Part shown: piece by piece, positions 25,700-37,924 of the stretch | Layout: each line of letters opens with the position of its first letter | Position numbering within the stretch: the first letter of the stretch is position 1 | Assembly (NCBI RefSeq): GCF_035083965.1 | Contig: NC_089724.1 | Location: 13,200,910-13,264,909 of the forward strand | Length of the DNA: 64,000 nucleotides | Source: Branchiostoma lanceolatum | Taxonomy: Eukaryota; Chordata; Leptocardii; Amphioxiformes; Branchiostomatidae | Direction of reading: 5' to 3' | The notes under the pieces: model-generated | What the model was told of the DNA's origin: nothing | Databases searched by the model: none | What the model saw: the letters and a program-made list of their open reading frames with translations, nothing else | Position numbers and translations under genes: made by a program

Positions 25700-26680
25700 G
25701 GTCCCCGAAAGTGCGAAATGGAACGAAATGGAACGAACTAAAACAACATATGTAACATTATGAAATGAAATGCCAGTAGATAACGAATTATAACAAATAG
25801 ACCGGAACAGGAAGCATTTTGAATACAGAAGTGAGTGGTAAATACATATTGTAACGTGTTTTATTTCTTGAATATATGTGATAATATCAAATATAACGTT
25901 TTTGTCGCGTTTGTGTGGCTAGGTTTGTCCTGAAAATGGAGGCGCCGCGTGCAAAGAGATCCGCCGCTCTTCCTTGTGTACCAACGATCTGCAAATGAAC
26001 TGCTGCAAATAGCAGGGAAAACAAGCAAACGGAAATGAGTATCGAAGTTAGGACCAGATTATACAGAAGTTGGTGGTAGCATTGCAGTATGTAAATAACT
26101 GGAAAGTCGGAGTTTGATTCAACCTGTCGGTAGTACGCCCACAGTTCCGTCGCGCTGGCAACAATGGCCGTTTATTTGTATGCCATTTGGGGGAGAAGAG
26201 TTCCGTCCCGGAACACACAAACACACTGTATAAATAATAAGATAACGCTTGCCTCATGCCCTATTGGTGAATTATGAGATGCAATGTTACCACCAACTGT
26301 ATATCAAATTTAGTCCTAATTTCGATACTCAGTTCCGTTTGCTTGTTTTCCCTGCTATTTGCAGGAGTTCATTTGCAGATCGTTGGTACACAAGGAAGAG
26401 CGGCGGATCTCTTTGCAAGCGGCGCCTCCATTTTCAGGGAAGAATCTAGCCACACAAACGCGACAAAAACGTTATATTTGATATTATCACATAGATTCAA
26501 GAAATAAAACACGTTATATTATGTATTTACCACTCACTTCTGTTTTTGAAATGCTTCCTGTTCCGGTCTACTCCTTATATTTCGCTATCTACTGGTATTT
26601 CATTTCATAATGTTATATATGTTGTTTTAGTTCGTTCCATTTCGTTCCATTTCGTTCCATTTCGTACTTTCGGGGGAACC
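25700..26680. mobile_element. ~1-kb foldback element with ~390-bp inverted arms
   Basis: The left arm (about 25700–26090) and right arm (about 26276–26680) are inverted copies. The outer ends carry repeated GGAACGAAAT units and the loop is about 190 bp. Each arm contains a GC-rich core (GGAGGCGCCGC) and GCAAATGAACT. No obvious target duplication could be fixed. It sits between the two direct-duplication copies. It is a non-autonomous DNA-transposon-like foldback of unassigned superfamily. Confidence 0.65.
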
Positions 26681-26989
26681 ACCATTTCCATCACATATGG
26701 AAAGTGTCAGGGGGACACTTGAAACGTCTGATAATTTCATACTATAATCCAGTGGTATAGATTGAATTACAATTTTATTCTTCAATTTCCTGGATGACTA
26801 TAAATATTCACAAACGTAATAGATTCCTTAGTTTCTACTTGCACCAAAACATTTTTGCGAGCACAACATAAACCTTACAATTTCACTACCGCCCAACTAT
26901 TCTACGATATTAGTATCCGTTTTCTGATTTTTGTTTTGAAATGTATAGGATATCATTTCTCATTTCGCAGCTTCTCTGCACGATTTACA

Positions 26990-27607
26990 AAGCAGCTGAT
27001 GATGCTTGCTCATAACTTCACTACATGCATTTTTCAGAATGCTGACCCAGATGTATGGTAAATGATCTTTAGGTCAGTGACATACTTTCATTGTTAACAG
27101 TCTTGTGACTGACCCTTCTTTTTATCCATCAATCAAATAATTAGATTGTGTAGATAAAACGAAAAACACTATTTTCAATGAAATCCAGTTTTCATCATCA
27201 AAATCAAACATTTTTCAGGGTAATTTTGGTCACATATCAGACATTACTCTCATCACTTTTAAGTTCTAACTGCCAGATATGTGTATAATCTATATGTTTG
27301 TAACATATAGGACAGAGTGATGTGAACGGACTCTGACAGCATTGAAGAACAAAGGAGCACCACCTGCAGTTTGATTTAAAGGAATTTCTCACATGATTCT
27401 CACGCGATTTCAAAAACTTAAATGACTTTATTCTAAATGCCAGACATGTGTTTGTGACTTTATAAGGGACAAAGATACCTGTAACACTGAAAGACCTCGG
27501 AAATCATGGATCGCCCACTGAAAGACCACTGAAAGAGTGAAATGTTTCTGTAGAACCGAACAGATGCGAGTAATCGTTTCTTCGCAGCATTCTTTGGGGC
27601 ATAAATG
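26990..27607. repeat. Direct duplication, copy 2
   Basis: Partner of 24783–25432. It ends about 250 bp before the first candidate start codon of the fluorescent protein gene, so it may include distal promoter sequence of that gene, or of a lost neighbour. Confidence 0.75.
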
Positions 27608-27753
27608 TAAATATATCTGTAATTACACTTAATTGCGTAATTATAAGCAATCATAGCATAACCTGCTGGAAAGGAATTCTCGCATGATACTCACATGATA
27701 CTCACATGACTCTCCCATTATTTCTAAAACTCCTCCCACTTTTGAAAAAAATG

Positions 27754-27762
27754 AATAAATAG
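27754..27762 (+). promoter_or_regulatory. Weak TATA-like element before first exon A of the FP gene
   Basis: AATAAATAG lies about 110 bp upstream of the ATG at 27864, after a C-rich stretch. It is a poor TATA variant; the assignment rests only on position. Confidence 0.3.
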
Positions 27763-27863
27763 CCTGTCTCCAGGACTACAGCTCACATCGTGAAGAGTTC
27801 TTCTTCCAGAGTTCCTTCCAGACGACATCCATCTTATTCCTCTCGTCGCAAATCAGCGCAATC

Positions 27864-30736
27864 ATGGTGAGACATTTCATTCAGACTTACAGAGCTGTCA
27901 AATTTTGATTCTTGTAAGTTTATATTCAATTGGCATGAGCTCCTGTCAAACAGCTTCTAAATTTCTCTGTCAATCCTGAATGTTTGTTGCTATTTTGTCC
28001 GTTAGAAATATATTTTTGTTGGCAAGGACGCTAGGCAAAATGCTTGCTATTCCCTTCATTTTTTCAAAAACTCCTCTGCTCCCTGTCATTAGGTAGCCTG
28101 AAGATATCGCTACCAATTTGCAGATACCTGATACTTGTTATCTGTTACCTGATTACAGCGAAGTTTTTTTCTTCTCCAAATCCTCTAGATCATGCTCTTT
28201 TCGTTATCCCAAAGTCGCGCGAAATTTGTCCCTTACGTTCTTTTCATGACTGTCATGACTAACTCGCGCTCCAAGCGACCCGCCAATCGGCTGTGGCGGC
28301 CCCCAGACTGAGCTTTCCTTATTCTAATCAAGTAATCCCTTGCACAGGTGTAGAATACAAACAGATCTCAACAAGAACAGGTGAGATAGATTAGGGAAAC
28401 CAGATGGGGCATGCCACGTGTATTCAGGGCTATAAAAGGTACAGAACAAAGGAAATCCGAGCAGTGCCATTTCAACGGTAAATGAGGAGCAGGAAGACGA
28501 GATAACAAGGACAAGGATGACAGTAAGTGGACTGGGTCAGTGGACGAGGCGACCGTTAAAAATACACCCGCCCACCCTTTGGTATTTCTCGTTGCTGAAC
28601 AGATTCGCTCCGTCAGTGCAAGGAGGTAGAGGACGCCCCACTTACTACACCCGATATCAATCCCTATACCTAACATGTGAGATGTCTTGTACACCGGAGA
28701 GGAGGGATACTTGATTTGGATAGGTTACTTCTTCTTTCTGGCGAGCCTTGCCGACTTCATCGATGAGGTAGATTTGTTATCTCTTGATAGTTTTGTCTGA
28801 TTCTATACTGATTGTTTTTTTATTTCAGTCTTTCCCGACAACCCACGATTTGCACATCTATGGCTCCATCAATGGTCTGGAGTTTGATATGGTTGGAGGC
28901 GGTAGCGGCAACCCGAACGACGTAAGTACGCTCTTTATTGTGATATTGATACTAACTATGCAGCATGTTAAGTTTAATGTTTCTTGAATTCCCTAGGTTC
29001 TCTCTTTTCCCTACTTTTCATGGTTTCCTTTACTACTTTCGTTATTTTCTATACTTTCCCTAGACCCCGGGCCCCAACACAATTCCTTAATTTTCGAAGT
29101 GACCACCTCTACTTTTAATTCTTCAATCATTCGATTAGCATGTCGACATGGTCGCAAATAGAATATTCATGAAATGTACAGGTTTTTAATTCGATGAACT
29201 GGCGTTATAGAGTAGCTAACATTTGTCACTTTTAATAGATTTGAAAGACATGTTGTAAGCCTTGCATTTTCAATTTACCAGCTTTACATGATACAGTTTT
29301 TCTTGCTGTTTGAAGTGTTTCAAAGGCATCGATTTCCGCCATTTCAAGTAACACATGCAAAGTATTACGAATTCAACATTTTCCTCGTTTACAGGGGTCA
29401 GTGGAGACCCGTGTGAAGTCCACCAAGGGTGCCCTGCCGGCCTTCTCTCCCTTGCTTGTCGGCCCTCATCTGGGATACGGGTTCTACCAGTATCTGCCTT
29501 TCCCGGGCGGACCGTCACCTTACCAGGCCGCCATTAAGGACGGAGGGTAGGTCGAACAAGTCTGATTAAACCAGTAAAACATAATGATCCACTTTCCATT
29601 CTTCGTTATTATGAAGGCCATAACTAGCCATAAGTACTCATGTGTTCGATTGTATGCTTCAGGTACAGCGAACATCGTAACATACAGTTTGAGGACGGCG
29701 CCGTGCTGAGTGCCACCTATCGTTACACCTACGAGGGCGGCAAGATCAAAGGAGACTTCAATGTAGGTCCCCGAAACTTTGCCCGTATAGAATGGGATTT
29801 ACTTATCCTCGATCGAACTTTGAGAAGTTTTACACTGAGGCTTTATAATGTGAAGTATGATGTTGTAGGGATTGCATTGGGTTAGTAACTTCGGGCTATG
29901 TTATATGAATAAGAAATTGCGAACTGCCTCGGTTGATGTTTTGGATAGATCACAAACATTGACGAAGCTCTTTCTGCTGCAAGTTAGACATTTTACATTC
30001 TATCTTTATCAAAGAGAGACATAGTATTAGACCTTTCCGCATGGCATTGCGTTGAACCAAATGAATCCATGGTGTTTCAGCTGGTGGGCAGCGGTTTCCC
30101 CGCCAGCGGCCCTGTGATGACCAGCGCGCTGACCGGTCTGGACCGGTCCGTGGCGAAGATGACGTGTGTCGACGATAACACTCTGGTCGAAAACATCGAC
30201 TGGACCTACCGGTAAGAGATGATTTGATTCGGAGAAGATATAACGTAACGTATTATAATCATGTGTTGTTGTTTTTTTACATAGTTTTGAAAGGCTAAGG
30301 CAGAGACATTTGATAACATAGCACTGTGGTGCGTATTATTGCAAGTTAAAGAACAAGTTAAAGATGAAATCTTTACCGACAAATGGGCAGACATGAGAAT
30401 TTCTTTCGGAGCGAAACGACATCTCAGGTCATATTCTTTTCAAAAGACGGGCCAAATGTTCAATGCACTAAAATGGTCTTAAATTCCTCATGATTTCAAC
30501 TGAACAATTCTCATGATTGAGTCTAGTAAATTGTATATTTCCATTCCCCTTACAGCACCAGCGGCGGCGGGAGCTACCGCGCCATGGTGCAGACCAACTG
30601 TACCTTCAACAAGCCGGCCGCTGCAGGCGTGAAGGGGAGCATGCCGATGTTCGTGTTCCGTCAGCTGGAGGTCACAGCCACCAAGACCGAGATCAGCTTG
30701 CAGGAGAAGCAAAAGGCATTCTCCGATGTTCAGTGA
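27864..30736 (+). CDS. GFP: Amphioxus green-fluorescent-protein-like gene (6 exons, complete)
   Basis: Exons: 27864–27866 (ATG only, then GTGAGA), 28829–28921, 29395–29546, 29663–29762, 30081–30211 and 30556–30736, giving 219 residues, the usual lancelet FP length. The N-terminus THDLHIYGSINGLEFDMVG, the PHLGYGFYQYLPFPGG block and TEISLQEKQKAF at the C-terminus are hallmarks of amphioxus GFPs. The chromophore tripeptide is G59-Y60-G61. The residues needed for maturation are present: R88 (matching Arg96 of Aequorea GFP) and E210 (matching Glu222). The protein is predicted to be an 11-strand barrel that matures with oxygen. Compared with remembered lancelet FPs, the KDG–GY loop (81–84) is one residue shorter. 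An alternative first exon may exist at 28517–28522. A polyadenylation signal AATAAA lies at 31087–31092. Confidence 0.95.
28415..28522 (+). promoter_or_regulatory. Second candidate promoter and first exon of the FP gene
   Basis: A canonical TATAAAAG box lies at 28431–28438 with an E-box CACGTG at 28415–28420. About 80 bp downstream is ATG ACA (28517–28522), followed at once by the donor GTAAGT. The phase (0) matches the acceptor at 28828, so a transcript from here would encode M-T-S-F-P-T in place of M-S-F-P-T. The core promoter looks stronger than the upstream one. Confidence 0.5.
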
Positions 30737-33560
30737 GCGCCCACGGAGGACTCGAAACGCATGGCATTACTTTAAACACCCTCAGATTGATCGCGCTCTA
30801 TTCTGGTTATACCACACACTGAATTACATAATTTCAAGGAAAATCAACCACCTGTAACTGTTGTGAAATCCAATCTCTATTGCGAAATTTCTCAGATCCA
30901 CTGTCAGCCCTCCAACGATTCATGCTGGCAACTTCATATTGTCGAAGATCGCGAAAAACTCTCCCTATGTATTTAGCCTGTCCACGTCACTGAACACTAA
31001 GATTTAAAGGTTCCGATTTTCATTACAGTTTAAAGAGCGTATTTATTGTGAACATGTGGCACGAGTCCGGAGACGCTGAGCTTTGAAATAAAGGCTTTTG
31101 ATCCTATTTGAATAAATGTGTGTCTCTTCCCTACTATACAAATGTTACATTAGGTTAAGTGGATAGAAAGATCTTTTGGACAGAGAAACAAATCTGTCCT
31201 GAATTGTCGAAATAGGGAACTGAAGCTTTATGTTCGGAGAAACAACTAGCGTCGATATCTACTCATGAGAATCATAGTAGCAGTTTCAGTTAGAACGAAG
31301 TCATAACTACAATCAAGTCATGACATGAACTTGTATAATATGGCGAGGATTGGCCGTACGATTGCTTAGTGATAAGACACCTCGAGAAACCTGCTCCTCA
31401 GCCATAAACTTGTCTTTACGTAGCTTGTAATCAAGCCTTAAGTTGCCTTGGTGATGAATGGTTGAATCAAAAAGCTATAATTTACATGACATGTAGCGAA
31501 AAGCAGCAGAGGCCTTTACGTATTTGAACAGCTGCGTGTCCTCTTTCCAGTTCACATAGTTTGTTCGCTTTTAATCATGTTTGTTTTAATCGCTGCTATC
31601 AATCGCCCATCTTGTCGCCGTAAGCATCATCTGTCCAGCCGGTGTACTGACCACCCTTCGGCGTAACGTACCAGCTCTAATCTGATCGATCATTGGCTCT
31701 TGAATTGCCCCCGAGCACCTCCTCCGGCGTTAGAAGATCGCCGTTTTTCTCAGGACTTACCGAACCTCCTTCCTTCGTCGGCGTACATAGTATTTCGTTC
31801 GGTACAGCAAATTAAAAACCATGCACGGCAAAACCACGCCTGACCTGGTGTGAAGTTAGTTAAAATACATGCAGAGCATACGTATTTCAAAACGTTAATC
31901 AAGCTTCATAAACAATATGTGTCATCCTTGATTGATCACTTCTCCATACAGTTTGGTTCCTAGACTAGAACCATGTGATGTACCGGTGTTTATAAACCCC
32001 AGACACTTATACAGCAGTTACTTATATAAAGAAATGTTACATCATAACTTACAACTTATATCGCTAGCTGATCTGACAGCCTGACACTATACATTACTAA
32101 CGTTACATGCACTTGCTTATCCGGCGCGTCCCCTTTGCTGAGATCTACAGCAACGCCTCTTTGCTGGATGTGATCAGAATATTGTTGTTAATTTGATGTT
32201 TTTCTGACACGAATATGTCTTTTCCCATATATATTCTCCACCGTGGACAGTGAACTTTTAGCTTAGTACCAACTTCATACCTTCACCTATCATCGATCAC
32301 CGTCTAGAATGACATTTGGTTTGCTTTTATATAGACTAAGAGAGTTTGGTGAAGCGTGACCAAGACAAATATCGTCACCGTATGTTTTATCACCGATAAT
32401 GACAATGATTGCAGAATCTTGTTACATTCCCTGATCAGATGACCAGAGTTCTTATATTCCGTGCACGATAAGATAGCAGACTTGATATCCAAGCTGAAAG
32501 GAGAAACTAATGCACCGAGTGAGTTTTTCAGCACTTGGAAGGAAACTGATTTTGTCCCGGCCTGATACAAATGCATCACCTAGCGTCTGTTTGTAAACTG
32601 CATATCTCCGACAAAAGGGAGCAGATATTATGCGACGCCTTAGGGGCGGAGCCAATAGTATGCAACTGTGAGTGAGTTGCAAATGGTATAAATATTGCGC
32701 CAATGCATTACCTAGGGAATTGCTTTTGTTATTGGTTTATAGTCTTTAAACTTTAGAATGTAGGCATCTTGTTTTTTTTGGCCACCTTGTTTTTTTTCGC
32801 GCGCTAGCAATAGATATGGAGTCTGTAGAGGATGCAATCCACAAAGTTTACTTGCTGTGGCCTTTAAGAGCAGCATATAGATGGTGGAATTTTCAAATTT
32901 GTGAATTATGTCAAGGTTATATCATCATACATAGATTGAGCAACTTTGGGTATACGTCGCCGGCTCGTTATTCAAACACCTTTCTAGTGTTTGTATCTTG
33001 GAGGTTTAAACATCCTTGGCAAACGTCATATTCTTGGCAAACGACATATTCTTATGGCTTTTAGTGGTAGTTAGTCCTTTGATTAATACCTTCAGGAAAA
33101 AGTGACCTAATTTTATCACTCCGTTGCAGGTTCTCACAGTTTGACATTTACGGTAACTGTAGCTTAGATACACAGGAGCCTGCCTGTGCCTGACACTGAG
33201 TCGCAACAGCGAGTTAACGATGACCCTTGACCGTGGTTGCATCATCAGATTGTTAGGGACGCGCGCAACACGTCGGCCGGAAGGACGACACCTTTTCAGG
33301 CAGAGAAAACTTTTCCTCTCCGTGCAGATTTAGCAAGCACAATATAAAGGTAATGCCAGTTTGGGCCTCGGGAGCACAACTCGTCGGCTGAACTCTATGT
33401 CGAGCTGCCTTTTGGTTCCGAGTGACAGAGAAAACACTGTGAAGGGACCCAAGATCCGTGACGACCTTATTTGCCGCAGTCTGCCGACACTCCCCTTCCC
33501 AGTGTTGTGCATCTTGCGCCCCGGCTCTACTGACAAACAATGGGTTAGGTCGTCTTTGTC
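30737..33560. other. FP 3'UTR and intergenic region
   Basis: After the FP polyadenylation signals (31087–31092 and about 31110) there are 2.4 kb without supported exons. A TATAAATA at about 32688 lies upstream of an 82-codon ORF (32816–33064), but no homology or splice structure supports it. The last few hundred bases before 33561 presumably hold the promoter and 5'UTR of the TIR gene. Confidence 0.45.
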
Positions 33561-36500
33561 ATGGCCCCAGGACTAGAGATTCAACGGCAGACTGGCCAGG
33601 GCGCCCGAAGAGTGATTGATGAAGGTATGTCTTGAAATTCAATACACCAATCTTGATATATGTAAGATATGTAATGTAGCCCCCTTCCTGTCTTAAAAAG
33701 TTCCAGGCTCGCGTAACTGGATCTCGCTCATAGACTGCAATTGTCACCGCGATTGACACTATTGTTTGAGACTGTTTCTGGGCGTGGGATTCACTTGAGA
33801 TGTAACGCTCATTTAGGGGAAGAAAAAGTGTACATGTTTCCAGGTACATGTACTTTTACTTACATGTCCATTTAAATTCAAGATGGCGTCGTTGCCTTTT
33901 CACTTTTCAATGCAAAAGGGGGAATCCCCTTATGTCGTAGTTACTCTAGGGACAAAGTTCGCGGAGATGAAGGGCTCTACTAGTCCTCACAACAGTTACA
34001 TTTATAAGATCTTTTTAAATGCATAAAAGGTTATTTTTTCCAATGTCATTACTTTGATGGAACACAGATAATCTGGGCAATCTTAGATATTTGGCAGACT
34101 TGTGAAAATAGAGAGGAAGGCTTTTTTGAAATGACAGTTCACTGGGCCTGTCCTGGGTGCTGAATCCTGCCACATGTTTTTCCGGGGGATATGACGTAAT
34201 TTATCTATTTTGACAGTACAATGAGGCTGTTCAGTTCATGACATCTAGCTGATGTTTCGTTTATTGAAATTTTACAGGAAAGACACTGCACATTGAAAAC
34301 AAGCTATACAGTGCCACATTTGTCTATGATGACAAAGACTTGCCATGGGTGACATGTGCAGTACACTATCTGGAGGAGAACTACGATCAGAGGATATACT
34401 ACAGAGGGCGTGATGCAACTCCAGGTCATCCAATCACTGACAACAGCATTGACAGCATCACAAACAGTAATGTGGTTATTGTGGCCATTTCAAATGCCTT
34501 TCTGAACAATTGCTGGGCAAAGAAAGAGGAAGGTTGGGCACTCCTTCACTCAGTTAAGACAGGAGGCTGCAAGATGCTACCTGTGTTGTTGGAGGATTGT
34601 GAACTTCCAAAAGAGTTGTCTGACTTGGAGACCTTAAGCCTGGCATCTGTGAAGAAGTGTCATGAGGAGTATTTGAAACGACTGGGAATCGGTTTACACA
34701 AGCTGCTGACACCTGGCCAGGTAAGACCTGTGGTGAATCATGCATCTCTTGGCTGATATGTCCGATGTTATCTTAGCAATCTTTCTGCAGAAGGCACAGC
34801 AGAACTCCCAAATGATACATTGTAGTGGAGTGATTTATCATCAATATAAGCAGCAATAGTGATTATTTGTGTTCAATGACTGTCAAAATCAGTGTATTGA
34901 TTACCAGTAATTTCTTGTGCAATATCAATATTTCTTACTGAAGTTGATCTGATGCCTGTCATTGTGATGTCCCAAGAGAAAGGAAAATCATGTAACTTCT
35001 GATTTGTTTTGTTAAGTTAAGCTTTTGGTGCTCCATGAGATTGAGGGACCCCCTTATGCATATTTTAAATGACACCTGACCCCTAACAAAAAGATCTGCG
35101 GATATTACAGTGTCAGCGGGCAAAGCTGACATTTGACCCAGATGGCAATGTTGGTGATGAGAAGGACGGAAAGGCTGTTGAACCTAGTGATACAGTCCCC
35201 TTCAATGGGTCAGAACCAGACCGCAATGGCACCTTGGTGTGCAACAACGCTGCCATGGCTGCTGAAAATAAAAGCAACACCAAAGGTTCACCTCCAGATA
35301 GACCACTCTTGAATCTTCAGGTAAATTGTGAAAATTCAAGTCATGTCAGTTACATATGTGTATGTATGAACTCCATTTTCATTGTACCTTTACTATTATA
35401 ATTGCATTTCATGGTAATGAAGGTTTAGAATCAAGCTTATAACACTACAATTTTGGCTGGTCTTATTTTGCCAGTATCTGCTGAACATCCTTGCATGCAT
35501 GGTTGTTATGAGTATCAACATCCTGGACTTCTGCATCAGAGGTTAGTTAATTTCTTGACTGCTTTTAAAGGTGCCCATTGTACATTTCCAATAGAACTGA
35601 TAATAAAGCTAGTTTCCTCCCTCCTTGGCACTTTGATAAATCTGAATATTATGTCTTGGTGAGGCCCACAATGGCCTTCACATATACAGGTTCTGTACAG
35701 AATTTCTTTATTGTGTCAAGTCTACAAAAGGTGTAACGTTGGGTAACATAAATTCGCGGGGTACTTAAATTCAGGATTTTTCGAAAACGGGGTATTTAGG
35801 GATATGTGCTGGATGCAACATCAGTAATACCGCTAGAAATGCAAACTTGACAGACTAACGTATTCAGAACACTGTCTGAAAAGCTTCGATAACCATGCAT
35901 TAGAAGTTGGCTACGTCAAAAACTCTCCGTCCCTTATTGTCACAGTCTGAGGGCTTCGTGGGAGAATTATACTGCATAGTTGTTCGCTGGTTTATAAGAC
36001 AAATGTCACATCCGCTTCCTGCTCAACACAATTATTTACAATACAACTTATTAGAATCTCTTTTGCTAACCTACAACTGTGATTAATCATCAGAACGCCA
36101 CTCTGTTGCTACAACCAATGGCTACGGCACTACTGTGAATTTTCCCGCCACCATATTCGTTACCCAGAATCCTGCTATTCGGCAGACGACAAATGTTTGC
36201 GAGGAACACTTTTTTGTCTAAATGTTGTGTGTGATAGTGGACTGATGGCGATATTTTCCTCAAAGTTTGCTCTTAGCACAAGCAGAAACACATGGACATA
36301 GTATTTTACCATTTCTACGGCATCCAGCTAACGCCCCGATGAATAATGTACAAATTTCCATGACGGTGGGGGTTGACTTTGAGTGACGTTCTACCGACTC
36401 AACACACGGGTTGTTCCCGGAGGCCTGATGTGTGCGGTACGGCCGTTTTTTCGTGTATTTTTTTTTACTTGGACACGTCTATATCCATAGCACTCTCCTC

Positions 36501-37924
36501 AAGCCAAGGATGGAACGAATAGCTGCTGTATAAAATCTAATTAGCGGTAAGATATTCAAGACGAATCTTCTCTCCTGAATTAATGTTCACCCCTGTCCGA
36601 CAACACCGTCATTGTGCGTGCGGCGGACTGTAGTTTCAAGTTGAAATATTATGGTGTCAGCACGACTAGAGACAAAATCTACCATATATATGATTAGTGC
36701 AAAGATAGTACATGATACTGACAGAATAATAGAAAAAAGGGATGGTTTATTATTCTGCTAGACTGATTTCAGTCAATCATTATCGGAAAAATCCTGAATT
36801 TATGTTACCCAACGTTATCACAATTATGTATCTTTTTGAGAACTGAACTCCCAAATGATACATTGTAGTGGAGTGATTTATTATCAATATAACAGTTTAA
36901 CAATACAACAGTTTTTGGTAAACAATTTTTGACCGTGTGTAAATTGTGTGTGTTGCTTAAAGTGGTTAACACTTGCCAGGCAGTAAGTAAAATAATATTT
37001 CATCACTGACTATTCGGTTACCATGCCTTTTATGTAGGAATCCTAAAATGCTTCATGCAGCTCCAAGAAGTGCTACCAGGACACTTGCATATCGTGAAGG
37101 AGACTATACAAGCTATTCTTGTTAGGACTATCCTCCAGAGTCTCAAAAGTGTACTGCAAAGCTTCATTAAGAATTTCATGAGTATGTTGCCAGTATTCCT
37201 ACAGGAGGTGGTCAGCACTGTAGCCAGTGGTATGAGGTTTTCTGGAGATGGAAGCTTTACAACTTTTGCTGCCACCTGGATATATAATGCATCAGTGTTT
37301 CATTTTGCGATCCTTCTTATCAATGGCCTGTTGTGGCAAGTGAGTGGATATAATGTCTTTCAGGCAAGGCTTTTGGATGTTGTCGCCTTATTTCCACCAC
37401 TAGTCAAAGGCTATTACTGTATGCTGCATATGCCAGAGTACAGACAGACAATCAAGGCTATGTATGGGTGCAAAACATTGACCCTGAAATCAATGAAAGA
37501 CACACTTGTCCAAGCTAATGTTGAGTACCGTGAAGTACGGATTTGTTTACTGGTAACTTTTGCCATAGAAATTGCCATTCTAAGTGGAATGCTAGGTTCT
37601 ATGCAGATATCTAGTCTTCTCTTCCCCATGACTCGTCTTGCATCTCTGCTTCTGCTTACCCTGCATGCTTTCTTCCTTTCATGTGTCATCATCTTCTACT
37701 ACCATGATAACACAGTTCACAGCCTCATATCAAAAAGACGATTTTTCTTTCCAGACATCATGAAAAGAGAGGGTTTTGGTAAACAGGAAAGACGACTTTT
37801 GTCCATGATTGACGAATTAAACAGGCAAAGAAAGAGTAAGCCGGACAAGAAGCACTTGATGACAGGTAGAAAGTCAACACATGGAATTTCCAAAAAGTAC
37901 AAAAGGCACCCAAAACCTGTCTAA
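33561..37924 (+). CDS. TIR-domain protein with multi-pass membrane C-terminus (5 exons)
   Basis: Exons: 33561–33624, 34278–34720, 35111–35320, 35475–35541, 37038–37924. All joins agree in phase, giving 556 residues. Residues about 32–165 form a TIR domain: box 1 is YSATFVYDDKD, the BB loop is RDATPGHPITDNSIDSI with the Pro-Gly pair at 70–71, and box 3-like CWAKKE (100–105) keeps the Glu aligned with the catalytic Glu of SARM1-type TIRs, which many TLRs also carry. A polar linker (about 170–239) follows. Hydrophobic helices lie at about 240–260, 338–361, 373–391, 430–448 and 462–484, with an amphipathic stretch at 279–320 and a Lys/Arg-rich tail. There is no signal peptide, LRR, death domain or SAM domain. 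TIR signalling or NAD-cleaving roles are possible but undetermined. I do not recognise a named family with this order. Confidence 0.82.
35736..36815. mobile_element. 1.08-kb non-autonomous DNA transposon, copy 1 (TA-flanked)
   Basis: Terminal inverted repeats read ACGTTGGGTAACATAAATTC and its complement. TA flanks both sides (35734–35735 and 36816–36817). A second copy lies at 61537–62629 in the opposite orientation, with the same subterminal text (CGAAAACGGGGTATTTAGGG, TTTCAAGTTGAAATATTATG). TA duplication fits Tc1/mariner-like elements, though other TA-targeting families are possible. There is no transposase ORF. It lies in the last intron of the TIR gene. Confidence 0.75.

Noticed and set aside
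32816-33064. 82-codon ORF behind a TATAAATA motif
   Set aside because: No homology, no splice donor and no polyadenylation signal; composition is like intergenic DNA.
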